From Gnomoniopsis sp. IMI 355080 (Eukaryota > Ascomycota > Sordariomycetes > Diaporthales > Gnomoniaceae), in NCBI GenBank assembly GCA_027946555.1, contig JAPEVC010000062.1, positions 62,001 through 126,000 on the forward strand: DNA of 64,000 nucleotides, in the 5' to 3' direction. The notes below the pieces were generated by a model. That model saw only the letters and a list, made by a program, of their open reading frames with translations, was not told the origin of the DNA and searched no databases. Numbering within the stretch: position 1 is the first letter of the stretch; the number at the start of each line of letters is the position of its first letter. This document shows, one piece after another, positions 43,949-54,893 of the stretch. Made by a program: the position numbers and the translations under genes.

Positions 43949-45242
43949 ATGCCTCCCAAGAAGGCCGACAAAGGCCCCGCCAAGAAGGTGGACGCCAAAA
44001 AGATCGTCGAGGACAAGACCTTTGGCATGAAGAACAAAAAGGGTGGTGCAGCCCAGAGGTCAATCAAGCAGATGCAAGCTCAGGCTAAGAGCGGTGGAAC
44101 TCCCGAGGAGAAAAAGAAGGCCGCCGAAAAGGCCCAGCGCGAGAGGGAGAAGTTGGCTGCTGAGGCCGCCAAGCGGGAGGTCGAAGAGCTGCTGAACAAG
44201 CCCGCCCAAGTCCAGAAGGTGCCCTTTGGCGTCGATCCCAAGACTGTCTTGTGTATCTTCCACAAGAAGGGAAATTGCGAGAAGGGAAAGAAGTGCAAGT
44301 TCTCCCACGACATGGAGTTGGACAGGAAAACGGACAAGAGGAGCTTGTATACAGATACCCGGGCAGAAGACGAAGCAAAGAAGAAAGCCGAGGCTTCGGC
44401 GGATTGGGATGAGGAGAAATTGAGGTCTGTCGTTCTGTCCAAAAAGGGCAACCAGCAGACAACCACGGACAAGGTCTGCAAGTACTTTATCCAGGCCATC
44501 GAGGACGGTCTGTATGGATGGTTCTGGATCTGTCCGAACAACGGCGACAAGTGCAAATACAAGCATGCTCTACCGCCAGGGTACGTTTTGCTTCTGGATT
44601 CGAGTCTTGTTGGAGAGTGGTCTGCTAACAGGACCCACACAGATTCGTCCTCAAAACCAAGGAACAACGAGCAGCAGAGAAGGCCCTGTTGGATAAATCG
44701 CCTTTGAAGACCCTGACGCTTGAAGACTTCCTCGAATCCGAGAGGCACAAGCTCACCGGCAAGCTGACGCCTGTGACTCCCGAATCATTTGCTGAATGGA
44801 AGAAAAAGCGTCTCGACAAGAAGGCTGCGGAAGAGCAGGTGAGACAAACGCCTCCCCCCACTCTTTCCCCAATATCGAGCTGCTGCTTGTTGTGGCACGC
44901 GTCTTCACGACTGGGAAATGCTGACTGGTTGCATTTTAGGCGCGTAATGCAAAGGAGGCAACAGGTCGTGCATTGTTCGAGAGTGGCAAGTGGCGTACCG
45001 ATGCGGACGACGACGAATCAAGCGACGAGGAAGAGGACGCAGACACTGCCGCGTGGAACTTGGAGAAGCTGCGACAGGAGACAGAAGCACTACGAGCCAA
45101 GAAGGAAGAGGAGCGCTTGGCGAAAGAGGGCCACCAACCCGTCTCGAACGACCTCGCAACAGGAGACACTGCAGAAGACGGCGAGCCTGGTCCGTCGAAC
45201 GGCACCAATGGCTCCGAAGAGGCTTCCACCACCGCCACATGA
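43949..45242 (+). CDS. TMA46: Tma46/ZC3H15 (DFRP1) CCCH zinc-finger protein, DRG GTPase partner
   Basis: Ribosome-associated partner that stabilises the translational GTPase Rbg1/DRG1. Exons 43949-44580, 44643-44838 and 44940-45242 give 376 residues. A Lys-rich N-terminus starts MPPKKADKG. It is followed by a Lys/Glu-rich helical region (about 45-85) and two CCCH fingers. The first is C102-x7-C-x5-C-x3-H. The second begins at Cys177 with a long first loop that contains GLYGWFWICPNNGDKC. The DFRP region (PGFVLKTKEQRAAE and LEDFLESERHKL) spans the first splice site. The acidic C-terminus contains DDDESSDEEEDAD followed by a Glu-rich helix. Motifs and length match the family closely. Co-regulation with ATP15 is possible because they share a promoter. 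Confidence 0.93.
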
Positions 45243-48200
45243 GGAGAGCAAGCAGTTTTGGGGTCAAGAAATCAGTAAAGGACGAGTCAGGCGGACTCGA
45301 CTCTTTGCCAGGCATAACACATTCGCGTCGCACCTCTCTCGACAAGCTTCAGGTGCATACCGAATGGATGCCGTTTTAAGGCAAAGTCGGCACGAGAGCG
45401 GTCGCACTCATCCGTCCGAGGGTATAACATTTCTTCCTATCATATTCACGGCTTACGCACTGAATGGAGGAAACCACGTATCACGGCAAGGGCGAGGTCA
45501 TGAACAGTATCTACATCCTGGCGTTCCAAGAATGAAAGATCATTTTGCATGGCACATCACCTTTGCCCACCAAATCTTCTCTTTTGCAGTTAATAGTGAC
45601 ATCTTCGTCTCCTCTGGTCCTTTGGAAATCTTCTGCGGATGGCCGCAAAGCCACCTCTTGATCAAAACGCAGATCTATGCTGCGAACGCAAAAAGCCATA
45701 GATCTCTACGATTTCGACAGTGAGTACTTTGCTTTGGCTCACCTCGGCCGCTAAATTCTCCGTAGCAACTCACCAATTCAGGATTCCGCATCGCATTAGG
45801 TTTCCCTCCTGTAACCTGCTCCTTGAACCGCCATCCTCCGGACATCAACGTCCACCATCAGTCACTGCATGCGTAATACGCACGCCCATGGGTCCGAATT
45901 CGCCACAAATCCGACAATACTTCGCCCACTGGCCATCGCGTTTGTCACGATCAGAGAAGCTGGGTTGTGGTGACTCGTCTATGACTTCGACGAGGAGGAG
46001 TAGCATGCTTATCTACCTGGGCGAAGCTTGAAATTAAAGCATGCAGAGCACAGATTCCATCATTTTCTTTTTCGTGAAGGTGGCTTCACGGAATAGATCT
46101 GAGGGGTTCCAACAGGGAACTAATCAGAGGCCACCTGCTTACGCATTTCACTTTTAGGCTGGCATCGGATCCCAACAGCTGCATTCCGAGAATGGGCTTT
46201 ACTGAGCGGCCGGCGGCTTCACATTATACACCGCAGCGGCGAGCTTGGTTCTATGCAGCTTCTCGGCGATGGTCTAGACGGCGAACTGAATGGACTTGGC
46301 CGAGACCACGTCTGTCACGTCTGTGGACTGTGGGAATGCTGATTGTGTGACCATCAAGAGGGCCTGATGTCGGTGACAAGGTCTTTGTAGGCCTCTTCTT
46401 GGCGGGCGAGGAGGACCATCAGGCAGGATTTGACGAAGTGCTCTGCGGCCTGGCTGCAAGTCACTACTTACTCGGACTCGAGCAATTTGAACAGCTGTAG
46501 TGTCTGTCAACTGGGACAGCATCGCCCCAAAGCCATGTTGCCATGCAGAATCGTAGACTGCACCAGACAGACTCAAGAGAATAAACAGTCGGGATGGTCC
46601 TCCAGCACTCGGCCTGCTTCCCGAAAGAACCCTGTCGCGGGGAAGACCCCCGTTGCGAAACCCGACGGGATGGGTCAGCTGGGTCATGCACTTGACCTGC
46701 AGTCGCTAATCATCAACTACCAGTCTACCAGATTTCATTTCTATCTTCGACTGCAAAGTACTGGTTGCAGGCCTCCACGAGCCGAGCGAGCCTAGCCTCC
46801 CCATCTTATTGTCAGATTCTCTCCCGCAGCAACCAACCTGCAGTCGGCACAGCCTCTTCCCTCAGGCATGTCCCACCTTGTGGCTCACGACCAGGCGGCT
46901 CAGTCGCCGTCATCATTGGTGTCAGCGCCTGTTTTAAGCTCATTGCGGCTCTGGTGGGGGAGTTCCTGCGGGCTACCTCTTCTTCATTTGCTGGATTCAC
47001 GCGCACACCCGAAATGTACGGTTGACATCATACCAATATTGTTGAAGTTTCTCACCTACTTGTGACAGTTTGGCGCATTGCTATCAGGACTGCAGTCTAA
47101 CCACGCAGGAGTTCCCATCTCATATCAGTTTCTATACTTGTTTACAAGTCCGAAGGAATAGTCGGCGAGCCGGTCTTGTGATTCTTCAGGGTTGGGGCAT
47201 GGCCTTCTTCCAGATGACCTCCCCTCCAAGACAGGGTGTGAGCATTGTGGACCACATGCACTTGGACCAACATTTTTTGCCCCAGGGAAACAAAGGCAAA
47301 ATGTACTTCCAGCGGAAGCGCCATGTCTTCCGTCACTGTAAGGACATTCTACACTTTGTCTACTCAAGCTTGTTGCAGAAACGACTAGCCTACACAACAA
47401 CTCCCAAAATACCTACCCAGGCATTGCAGCCACCTCACTCAGCCCCGGATCGAACGCCAAGCTGTTAAATAGTTACTAATCCTGGCCGTAGGACTCGAAA
47501 GTCCTCGAAATAATTCCTCGAAGAACAAGGTCCTTCAAAGTGGCCTGAAAACGCTGCCAAACACCAAAAGGATGTGTGTGACGAACAACCCGCAGATGTG
47601 TTTTCATCTCACAAATCATCCCATCTGCTTTGTCTCGTCCATTCTTTGGGCCCTCTTTCGAGGGGGGGCCTGCCGAGGACAGTCCTCCTTGCTTGCTCAC
47701 CCTCGCTCTCAACCTGATCTCGAGGCCGTGGCTGATAGAGCCTCGTGGTGTGTGTCCATCGACTCACGTTTCCATCCTTCCCAGACAGTACAGCCTCATG
47801 CCCTGCCCACCACCTCATATTCGGCCCCGGGGATATTCCACGAGATTGTAGTTTGTGCATCCCAGTGTCCACCCCCCTTGCGTCCCTCTCTCTCCTTGCA
47901 CTATAGAGAATCCTCGTATGGTGTTGGTGCGTGTGTGTCCACACACACACACACTCATGGGCCTGCTTAAAGCAAGCCCTCCCGCTATGCGTAGCCGTCG
48001 GGATCATCCATGGTTTGCATTTCCACTTTCTTTCTCCTTCGATTCGCTCTATGCTTGACCGCATGCAACCGTGACTTGCATAACTTAGTTCACGCTTCAT
48101 TGTCATCACCTCCCTCGAACTGCCCCTGGATCTAGCTATAACCGTCTAGAAACTCTCATATTACGTCTTTCTGCGACTAGAACCAACCCGACATTTTATC

Positions 48201-48406
48201 TTCAAAGACCTGGTGACCACTCCAACCACAAGCACCACCCAGTCTTTAAGAAGGCTGTTTCCCTCACAATCCGATCAGCGTCGAACACCAAACGTTGCCT
48301 CAACGCATCTGGAGAAGCAAGAAAAGGGTCCTCGCCCTACACACACAATCGACTATCCAACAAGAGGGCCCCCAGCATACCCAAAACTCGACCCAGTATA
48401 TATCGT
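45243..48406. other. Intergenic region with possible decayed coding fragments
   Basis: Over 3 kb without an intact gene. Between about 46240 and 46700 (minus) and 46850 and 47160 (plus), short stretches translate into protein-like segments that are interrupted by stops and lack usable splice sites. A CA/GT repeat hairpin lies at 47931-47954. The right end is the upstream region of the coiled-coil gene at 48407. Confidence 0.45.
47931..47954. repeat. (GT)4-CC-(AC)7 inverted microsatellite
   Basis: A GT run and an AC run separated by two bases, able to fold back on itself. Confidence 0.85.
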
Positions 48407-49114
48407 ATGGCGAGAGACTACTGGGTAGAAGGCTTTGACACGGGCCGGCCTCGTTTCGTCAAGATTCCCGCCACGAGCCGCTCTCATTTACGGCGGTCAA
48501 ACACGCACGATGGCAGCCAATCCTCTCGCGGCCGGCGCGTCGACTTCCTCGACGTCACGCGGGAAGAGCACACCTCCCTGCAAGCCCTGAACGAGAACCT
48601 CATGCGCGAGAATGCGGCCCTGAAAGCCAACCTGCAAACCACCGAGTCCGACCTGCGCAGGTGCTGCCGAAAGGTGCCGGTGCTCGAAACGAAGGTGCGG
48701 GATTTGGAGTCTGTGAACGCCCAGCTGCGGGTGATGGTCGAGGAAGGGAGTGGTGGCCATCACCATCACCATCATCGAGAGCGCGAAGATGGGCTGCGGA
48801 GACTACGGAACCAGAATACTAGGCTCAGGAACGACAACGATGCTCTCCTGGAACGTATCACCCGGCTGGAGCGAGACGGTGTTGGGAGCGGGACCGAGAG
48901 ACGGCTGAAGGAGGATTTGCGGAGATGGAAGGTGTGGTATGCACAGCTGGAAGACAAGGTCGAAAGACTGGTCCATAAGCTGGATTCGGTGACGCGGCGG
49001 AACAAGAGGCTGGAGATGGCGAACGAAAGTGCTGCTAGGCAGACGAGGGAGTTGCAACGGGATGTGGAATACTACAGGGCTATTCTGAGGAGACATGGAT
49101 TTTCTACTCGGTGA
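48407..49114 (+). CDS. Coiled-coil protein with a natural hexahistidine run (unknown function)
   Basis: An unspliced frame of 235 residues from ATG. The N-terminus (ARDYWVEGFDTGRPRFVKIP) is the most distinctive part. A Ser/Arg-rich linker (about 22-45) follows. Long heptad-like Leu/Glu/Arg stretches at about 55-112 and 125-225 indicate two coiled coils, broken by GSGGHHHHHH (His118-123). The end is the basic helix YYRAILRRHGF. The composition suggests a cytoplasmic or nuclear scaffold that dimerises. No enzyme motif is present. I recognise the overall pattern as that of uncharacterised filamentous-fungal proteins. Confidence 0.72.
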   Translation: MARDYWVEGFDTGRPRFVKIPATSRSHLRRSNTHDGSQSSRGRRVDFLDVTREEHTSLQALNENLMRENAALKANLQTTESDLRRCCRKVPVLETKVRDLESVNAQLRVMVEEGSGGHHHHHHREREDGLRRLRNQNTRLRNDNDALLERITRLERDGVGSGTERRLKEDLRRWKVWYAQLEDKVERLVHKLDSVTRRNKRLEMANESAARQTRELQRDVEYYRAILRRHGFSTR

Positions 49115-50312
49115 CGGCGAGTCGGGTCGCATTACTTGCATCCTTCATTTGGGTCTTCTCCATTATGACTGAAATCTGGAGAATGAGTCCTCGAAGACAT
49201 GGTGTCCATTTCGAATGAGACGCCTGTGGCTCTCAGGTTGGGAATTATTGGGGTTGGATCAGAGATCTCGGTATGTTCTAAGTTGATCTGTGTTCTGATG
49301 GCCAGGCCAAAACAAGCTGACTCTCTAGCATCAGTCGTCATTCACCGCATGCCAGGTTTGAGAGTACACAACTACCTCAGCTGAGGTTTTCTTTGTCCTG
49401 GGAATTGAGAACTAGTCATAGCCGGGAAGTTGGCTCAAGCGTTGAAATATTTCTGCTTTGTTGAAATTCCCACGATACCCACTACTGCAGCACCTCAGCA
49501 CTTTCATTTCCATCCTTACACTCTCAAGTCCTCGAGTCTCGGGGCGAGCATATCCACTGGGAATGGAGACTCGATACACACTGATGTCGGGCGAACGATC
49601 GCCGTCCAATCTTTTCTTGGTAGTTTGGACGGACAAACATTTCATATCGACGACACTGTGATTAAGTAGTTGAGAATAGTTGTTTGTATGGAAACTTCAG
49701 CGGATAACGAGTAACATGCTCGCGATCAGCTTGTGACTAGTTGCAATGATCCAGTCGTGATGCTCTTCCCCAGTCCCGTGGTGTGGGGGGGGGGATGATG
49801 TTCGGTTTGAGCCCATCAGGTGAGTTGCAAGGGTGTGACCAGCTGGATGATGGCTGCCACCCGCGTACTAGTCCTCAGTTCAGTCCAATATGAGATTTGT
49901 TTATCAGCGAATTAGATGAAATAGTCAAGCTTGGAGATTTTACCTTTGTTTCCCGGATGCACGAAGTCGCCCGATGTATATTGAAACATGCGACAAGTCT
50001 GCCGCAGAGGCTAAATTTGCGGCTGCAAACCTATCCACTGTGGCCAGTCAACTTGTCTGTGAAATCTTTCCTCTTCGCCAAACGGTGCTCAGCTTAAGGA
50101 GCCGACGTCTTTGTTGTTGATTCTTGCTGATCGATGTGGTTTGGTGGTCGTTTTGCCAGTAGGTACGTAGAAACGCAAGTAAAGTGATGTCATCGAGCAC
50201 TAGGTGTGGACATGGTGCTATGGTTCAACGTCATCAACGGCTACTTGTATACCTCTGGAGATTGTCTGGCTCGTTAACAATTCATACAAGCATATCGAGG
50301 CGTCGTGTCAAC
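49115..50312. other. Intergenic region with a 10-base G run
   Basis: 3' flank of the coiled-coil gene and upstream region of the dehydrogenase. It includes ten G at 49785-49794. No gene is supported. Confidence 0.5.
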
Positions 50313-51170
50313 ATGTCGGCAGATCATGCTCTGAAGGGCAAGGTGATCCTCATCACTGGGGCCTCACAAGGCATTGGACGCTCAATAGCACTGTCCCTTG
50401 CCAGCGCGCAGCCAGCAGTCCTGATTCTGTTCGCGCGCTCCGAGTCCAGACTCCATGGCGTCGCCGCTACTATATCGGAGATTAGCCAGTCGACACGGGT
50501 AGTGGTACAACTGGTCGACATCACCTCCTCATCCGCAGTGAACGCTGCGGTCTCAGCATCCCTCGCCAAAGTCGGTGTCTCAACCATCGACGTAGTAATC
50601 AACAACGCGGGTCTAGCGGTCGGCGCGCCGCGGTCATTTCCAGAGCTCAGTATTGATGAAATCGACACGATGCTTGGCACTAACGTCGCGGGCTACATGT
50701 ACGTGACCCATGCAGTGCTCAACGCCGGTGGAATGCTGGCCGCAAAGCGCGGCACCATCATGAATGTCACGTCCACCACCGCGCTGGAGGTCCCGCCATT
50801 TCCAGGCGAGGCAGTTTACCACACGTCCAAGGCCGCACAGGAGGCCTTCACGAATGTCTTGCGAACAGAGCTGCAGGGGACGAACATTAAGGTCTTGGCA
50901 CTGCGACCAGGTGTTGTGGCATTTACGGATTTCCATGAGCTTCGGGTGGGGCGCGAGGACGGAAAGGGCTTGTACGATGATTTCATGAAAGGCATTGAGC
51001 CGTTAGGGCCAGATACCGTCGGCGAGGCTGCGCTGTGGATGCTGGGACAGCCAGAGGCCGTGAGTGTCAAAGCGTTGGACGTGGTCCCGACATCGCAAAG
51101 GAGTTTGACCAGTTTTGATCGGACATGGAACGGAAGGAATGGAAAAAGTGATGTGACAATGGGCAATTGA
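50313..51170 (+). CDS. Short-chain dehydrogenase/reductase (classical SDR)
   Basis: NAD(P)(H)-dependent oxidoreductase with a Rossmann fold. An unspliced frame of 285 residues from the ATG at 50313. Motifs: the cofactor site TGASQGIG (15-22); acidic/basic residues FARSES after strand two (40-45), the Arg favouring NADP(H); NNAG (97-100); the catalytic Ser154 in NVTSTTA; and YHTSK with Tyr169 and Lys173. RPGVV follows the active site. The layout resembles YdfG/YMR226C-type 3-hydroxy-acid dehydrogenases, but the substrate cannot be told. The frame is open for another 43 codons upstream with earlier Met codons; a basic N-terminal extension (mitochondrial?) is possible but less likely. Confidence 0.9.
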   Translation: MSADHALKGKVILITGASQGIGRSIALSLASAQPAVLILFARSESRLHGVAATISEISQSTRVVVQLVDITSSSAVNAAVSASLAKVGVSTIDVVINNAGLAVGAPRSFPELSIDEIDTMLGTNVAGYMYVTHAVLNAGGMLAAKRGTIMNVTSTTALEVPPFPGEAVYHTSKAAQEAFTNVLRTELQGTNIKVLALRPGVVAFTDFHELRVGREDGKGLYDDFMKGIEPLGPDTVGEAALWMLGQPEAVSVKALDVVPTSQRSLTSFDRTWNGRNGKSDVTMGN

Positions 51171-54011
51171 GATTCCGTATTGAAGAGAAATACTGCACCG
51201 CAAGTAATGATGTTGTAGGCCAATATCCAGGAGAAGTGAACGTCGCTGGATTGTGATGTCTGTGCGTGGTTTCTCAAGTCCAAGGTCCGCGGCGACGGCT
51301 CCTGCCGTGTGCAGTGAACGGCCCCGGGATCCCTGCCTGACTGCCTGACTCCACTAAAACGGACAATTACGAACTAACCTTACCCAGAGCTCCTTTCATC
51401 CTAGCACCTACTGCGGGCAGGAAGAGAAACAGACATGCAGGTGGCCTCAATGTTGCATTCGAGTGACCCACGGTGTGTCAACCCTGGAATTCTCTTCGAA
51501 ACAACACCGAGTACTCCTCTGCACCGTCTTTAGCAAGCTCTGAACATCATCTATCAAACGAAGCCGGTGGCACAGACGTCACGGACAGGATCTTCTCCGT
51601 CGACTGAGCAGCAACATCAATAATTGGCCCAACAGCATAAAGACTACGCATGTAGGGTTCATATTGATTCAATCCATGGGCTGAAGAGAGGTTGCGTCGT
51701 TCCTTGAGTTGGTCCCTCATACGTCTACTAGACAACCAAATCAATGAAACAGTAGAGCATAGTATGAGGAGTACGTGGGCACGCATCCTAATGAGGATAG
51801 TGAGCCCAATGGAGCATCATTTTGAGTGGATCGGCCTCTTAGACCTTGAACCATCATGACGAGGACAGGGATGCGTTGCAAGACGCAGTGGAAGTATCAA
51901 CAGGACGGACCAATGTGCATCGTCGGCCCCCAGGACGAGATGGCTTTCACAGCCTGATGCAACGTCGTTCATAACTCTTGCAAGCCGAGTCTCTCTTGGC
52001 CCACGATACGCAAGCAATGCCTGTCCGGACACTACAGGAGACCGCATTCGTCACTGGACAATTTCTGTGTAGTGATGTTGGCATGATGAGAATTTGACAG
52101 ATGGGATGACACTGGAGGCATCAAGACGGAAGCAAGATGACACCATGACCCGCGAGATCCCCATGGGACATCGAAGTCGCCAGGCATTTATGTGGGTGGG
52201 CGGTTTGCCTTGCCAAAACCTTGCAAGGCTGGGGGGCTGTGCCCTGATGGAACACGAACAGGGTTACTTTTTACACTTCATGTCCCTACCCTGTCCGTTC
52301 TCAGCCTTATCGGAACTCTATGTTCAAACATGTTCGTTGTTTCAGCGGCATTCTTCTCCAATACGTTCGCTTTCCTTCTCCTGTTTTACATCAGAAGGAT
52401 CTTCCGCCCGCGTTACTTGTCAATCACACTGTCCGACATAAGTTGTTATGAATTTCTCTGTTACCAGCAGAGTGACGGTCAGTAAGTCGGGGTAAATACC
52501 AGAGCGTGGTCCCGTTGTTGTCTGCCTGACACCTGCATCGATTGCATGAACGCGCCTGCAGCGGGCGTGTGTGACTCACAAACCCGCCGACGCGACGTCG
52601 CGACTCTATGCCTCTTTCACGACGATCCTTCTCGCGCGATGGCGCGCCAACGCGGCGAAGCAGGCTGCAGACGCAGGCTCTTAACAAATAGCGTCAGTGG
52701 CACTGGCAGAAACGTGTGACCGTGTGTTGGCTGCATCTGAGGCCTGTGGCTTGCTGGCCACCACCACCTTCAAGAATTTTTGACGCTCAAGTCGGCGAGC
52801 TGCTACATACTCACCTAGTTTGCACCCTCGCCTGAGGCCAAAGTCTTGTTTTCGGGCTCATCAGCCGTCGAGGCCAAATTGTTCGGGGCTGCTTAGCGAC
52901 GGACATGTGACCAATCATCAAGAGGCTTGACTACGACACAGCCGCCAATCTCTTCGACCGCGCCCATTGAACGCGCTGACGGCACTGCCCCACCCCCCAT
53001 CCATTCCTCGCGTCAATGGCATTGTACCAGATCTCCGAAGACAGATCTTCCCGCTGTCTCGTTTCTCGGGAACAAAGAGGGTTGCCATCCCTTCTCATTC
53101 TTCAAGGTGTGTGCCTCGGGCAACCGACAGGTGGACTTATCAGAATGGTGTGCCTGGCCTGCCTGCTCTGCGGTTCAGATGTCCGGCTATGACTGTTTGG
53201 TGAACCCTGGTCGCGCACACTGGGGGAAGGGGGAAAATGGGGTGCAAAGGCGTGCAAGTGCTCGCCAGGGGGGCCAGGCAACCCGACACCACCCACACCC
53301 TCAAATCAGAAATGGTGGGAGACATACCGTTACCCTGGAGGCGTCCTGCGTCTGCCTCGCCGTCCTACCACACAAACAAGGCAGCCTTTCTCTTCACCGT
53401 TTTTTTATACTTGGCTTCCATCTTTTTCCGAAACTAGAATGCTCGTGCCTGGAGGCCAAAGGCACCAGCACTAGTGTGCTGCTTCGGTTGTCTGAGCCTC
53501 CTTCGTCTATTCGTTGGACGTCCTCGAGAATAAATACACTTTGTCGCCCAGGTGATGATTCTCTTCCCTTGACTTCTTCTCAATTTTTTTGCCCATGTTC
53601 TCCCAAAATTAAATCCACAGGAATCCTCAGTCATCCAATTTCAACCGAGACGTGGGTTCGGGCTCTTTATTTATATCCCTTTGCTCAAAACTCCGTTGGG
53701 CTCCGACGGACCCTGGCACTACCACCTTCCTCGCGCCTAACACTCCCCTTCAGGCATTTCTACCCAAAAGTCTTGTCCGCCTCAGCTCCGCTACCCACTC
53801 ATTTCGCCCGACTGTTAAAGACAGGCTCTTGTCCCTTGGGTGTTACTGCATTTCCGCCCCGTTTCGTGCGTCAAATCAGCATACAACACATTTCCACGAT
53901 CTCTGTTCCTGCATCTCGGGTCTTTCAGCCCTGAGGCGAAGTGGCCCGCCGGCTTCCTCATCATCACCGCAACACTACCCGCATTCAGTTAGCATCTGCA
54001 GCCTGGACATC
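51171..54011. other. Intergenic region and pyrimidine-rich 5' leader
   Basis: No gene is supported in 2.8 kb. The right part (from about 52900) is pyrimidine-rich and carries a 335-codon open frame (52927-53934). Its composition looks like leader DNA rather than protein; it is probably the promoter and long 5' UTR of the gene at 54012. Confidence 0.5.
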
Positions 54012-54893
54012 ATGTCTGATTCTAGGCGAAAGACGAAAGGTGTCAAATTTGAGGACACCCGCAGCGCGTCATCGCGGGCTTCCACGATTGGCGGTTCGTC
54101 GACCTCTTCTGGACATTCTGGAAGCCAGTACACCCCGGAGTATAATGTGGGTGCGCTGGAGGAGACCTTGCGGACGACGGTTCGAGAACTCGACGACTGG
54201 AAGAAAAGGGCTCATGACGCCAACGATCTTCTACGCAAAAGTGAAGATGCAGCCAAGGCACATGTCAAAGCTCTTGATCATTCATATCAAACGCTCTTGG
54301 AGTCTAAAGAAGATCTCGAAAAGCAGGTTCGGGACTTGAAGAAGGACGCAGAGGCGATGAAGAAGGAAAATTCCAGACTACAAAAGAAGCTCGAGAAGTA
54401 CGAAAACCAGTCTGAGCCATCCTCACCGGACAGCGGCAAGCTTCGTCGAAGTGACAGCAAAAAATCTAAAGACCCCGAAGGAGACAGGCTCAAAGAGCGC
54501 TTCAACCGCAACAGCGAAAGTCCAAATGAGACCAGTTCATCTAAACCGCCGTCGAGCTCGAGATCAAAGCACAGCAGTGGCCGCCGGCTCAGTGTCAGCA
54601 GCTCCGAGAGGACGCCTTATCTGGAGGGATGGGGGCCAGGCGGCTCCTCTACAGCGCCAGTCTCTCATCCAGCTTCTAGCTCGAGACGGCCACCTTCTTC
54701 AACAGCCTACATCACGACCAACATGCCCATGCCCATGCCCATGCCCGTGGTGACGTCGCCGACGATGCAGTCACCCGTATACGCAACACCACGTTCCACA
54801 GCCATGCCGCCTATGCGTCCCACAGTCGAATATGCGACATACCCGCACCCACATGAGAACTACCATCAGATGCACCAACTACCAAGGAGGTGA
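54012..54893 (+). CDS. Coiled-coil, Ser/Pro-rich protein (unknown function)
   Basis: An unspliced frame of 293 residues. The ATG at 54012 is the first Met of a frame that is open for another 360 bases upstream. The N-terminus is basic (SDSRRKTKGVKFED) and Ser-rich. A continuous Lys/Glu/Leu coiled coil spans about 48-138. After it come a Ser/Lys-rich charged linker, a Pro/Ser/Thr-rich region and a low-complexity (MP)n run at about 237-246 (four MetPro repeats from 54722). The tail is Pro/His/Tyr-rich. This is a disordered protein with one dimerisation helix, perhaps a cytoskeletal or septal scaffold. No family is assigned. Confidence 0.72.
   Translation: MSDSRRKTKGVKFEDTRSASSRASTIGGSSTSSGHSGSQYTPEYNVGALEETLRTTVRELDDWKKRAHDANDLLRKSEDAAKAHVKALDHSYQTLLESKEDLEKQVRDLKKDAEAMKKENSRLQKKLEKYENQSEPSSPDSGKLRRSDSKKSKDPEGDRLKERFNRNSESPNETSSSKPPSSSRSKHSSGRRLSVSSSERTPYLEGWGPGGSSTAPVSHPASSSRRPPSSTAYITTNMPMPMPMPVVTSPTMQSPVYATPRSTAMPPMRPTVEYATYPHPHENYHQMHQLPRR

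Noticed and set aside
44689..45723. 344-codon plus-strand frame running past TMA46
   Set aside because: It reads through TMA46 intron 2 in the wrong frame. The spliced model restores the conserved acidic C-terminus and a stop at 45242.
47440..47465. Possible tRNA B box (GTTCGATCC) on the minus strand
   Set aside because: The flanking T-stem (TGGCG against CGGGG) does not pair and no acceptor stem is found.
52927..53934. Open frame of 335 codons on the plus strand
   Set aside because: It lies in pyrimidine-rich leader DNA, has no ATG at its left end, shows Ser/Pro/Leu composition from CT-rich sequence and no family motif.
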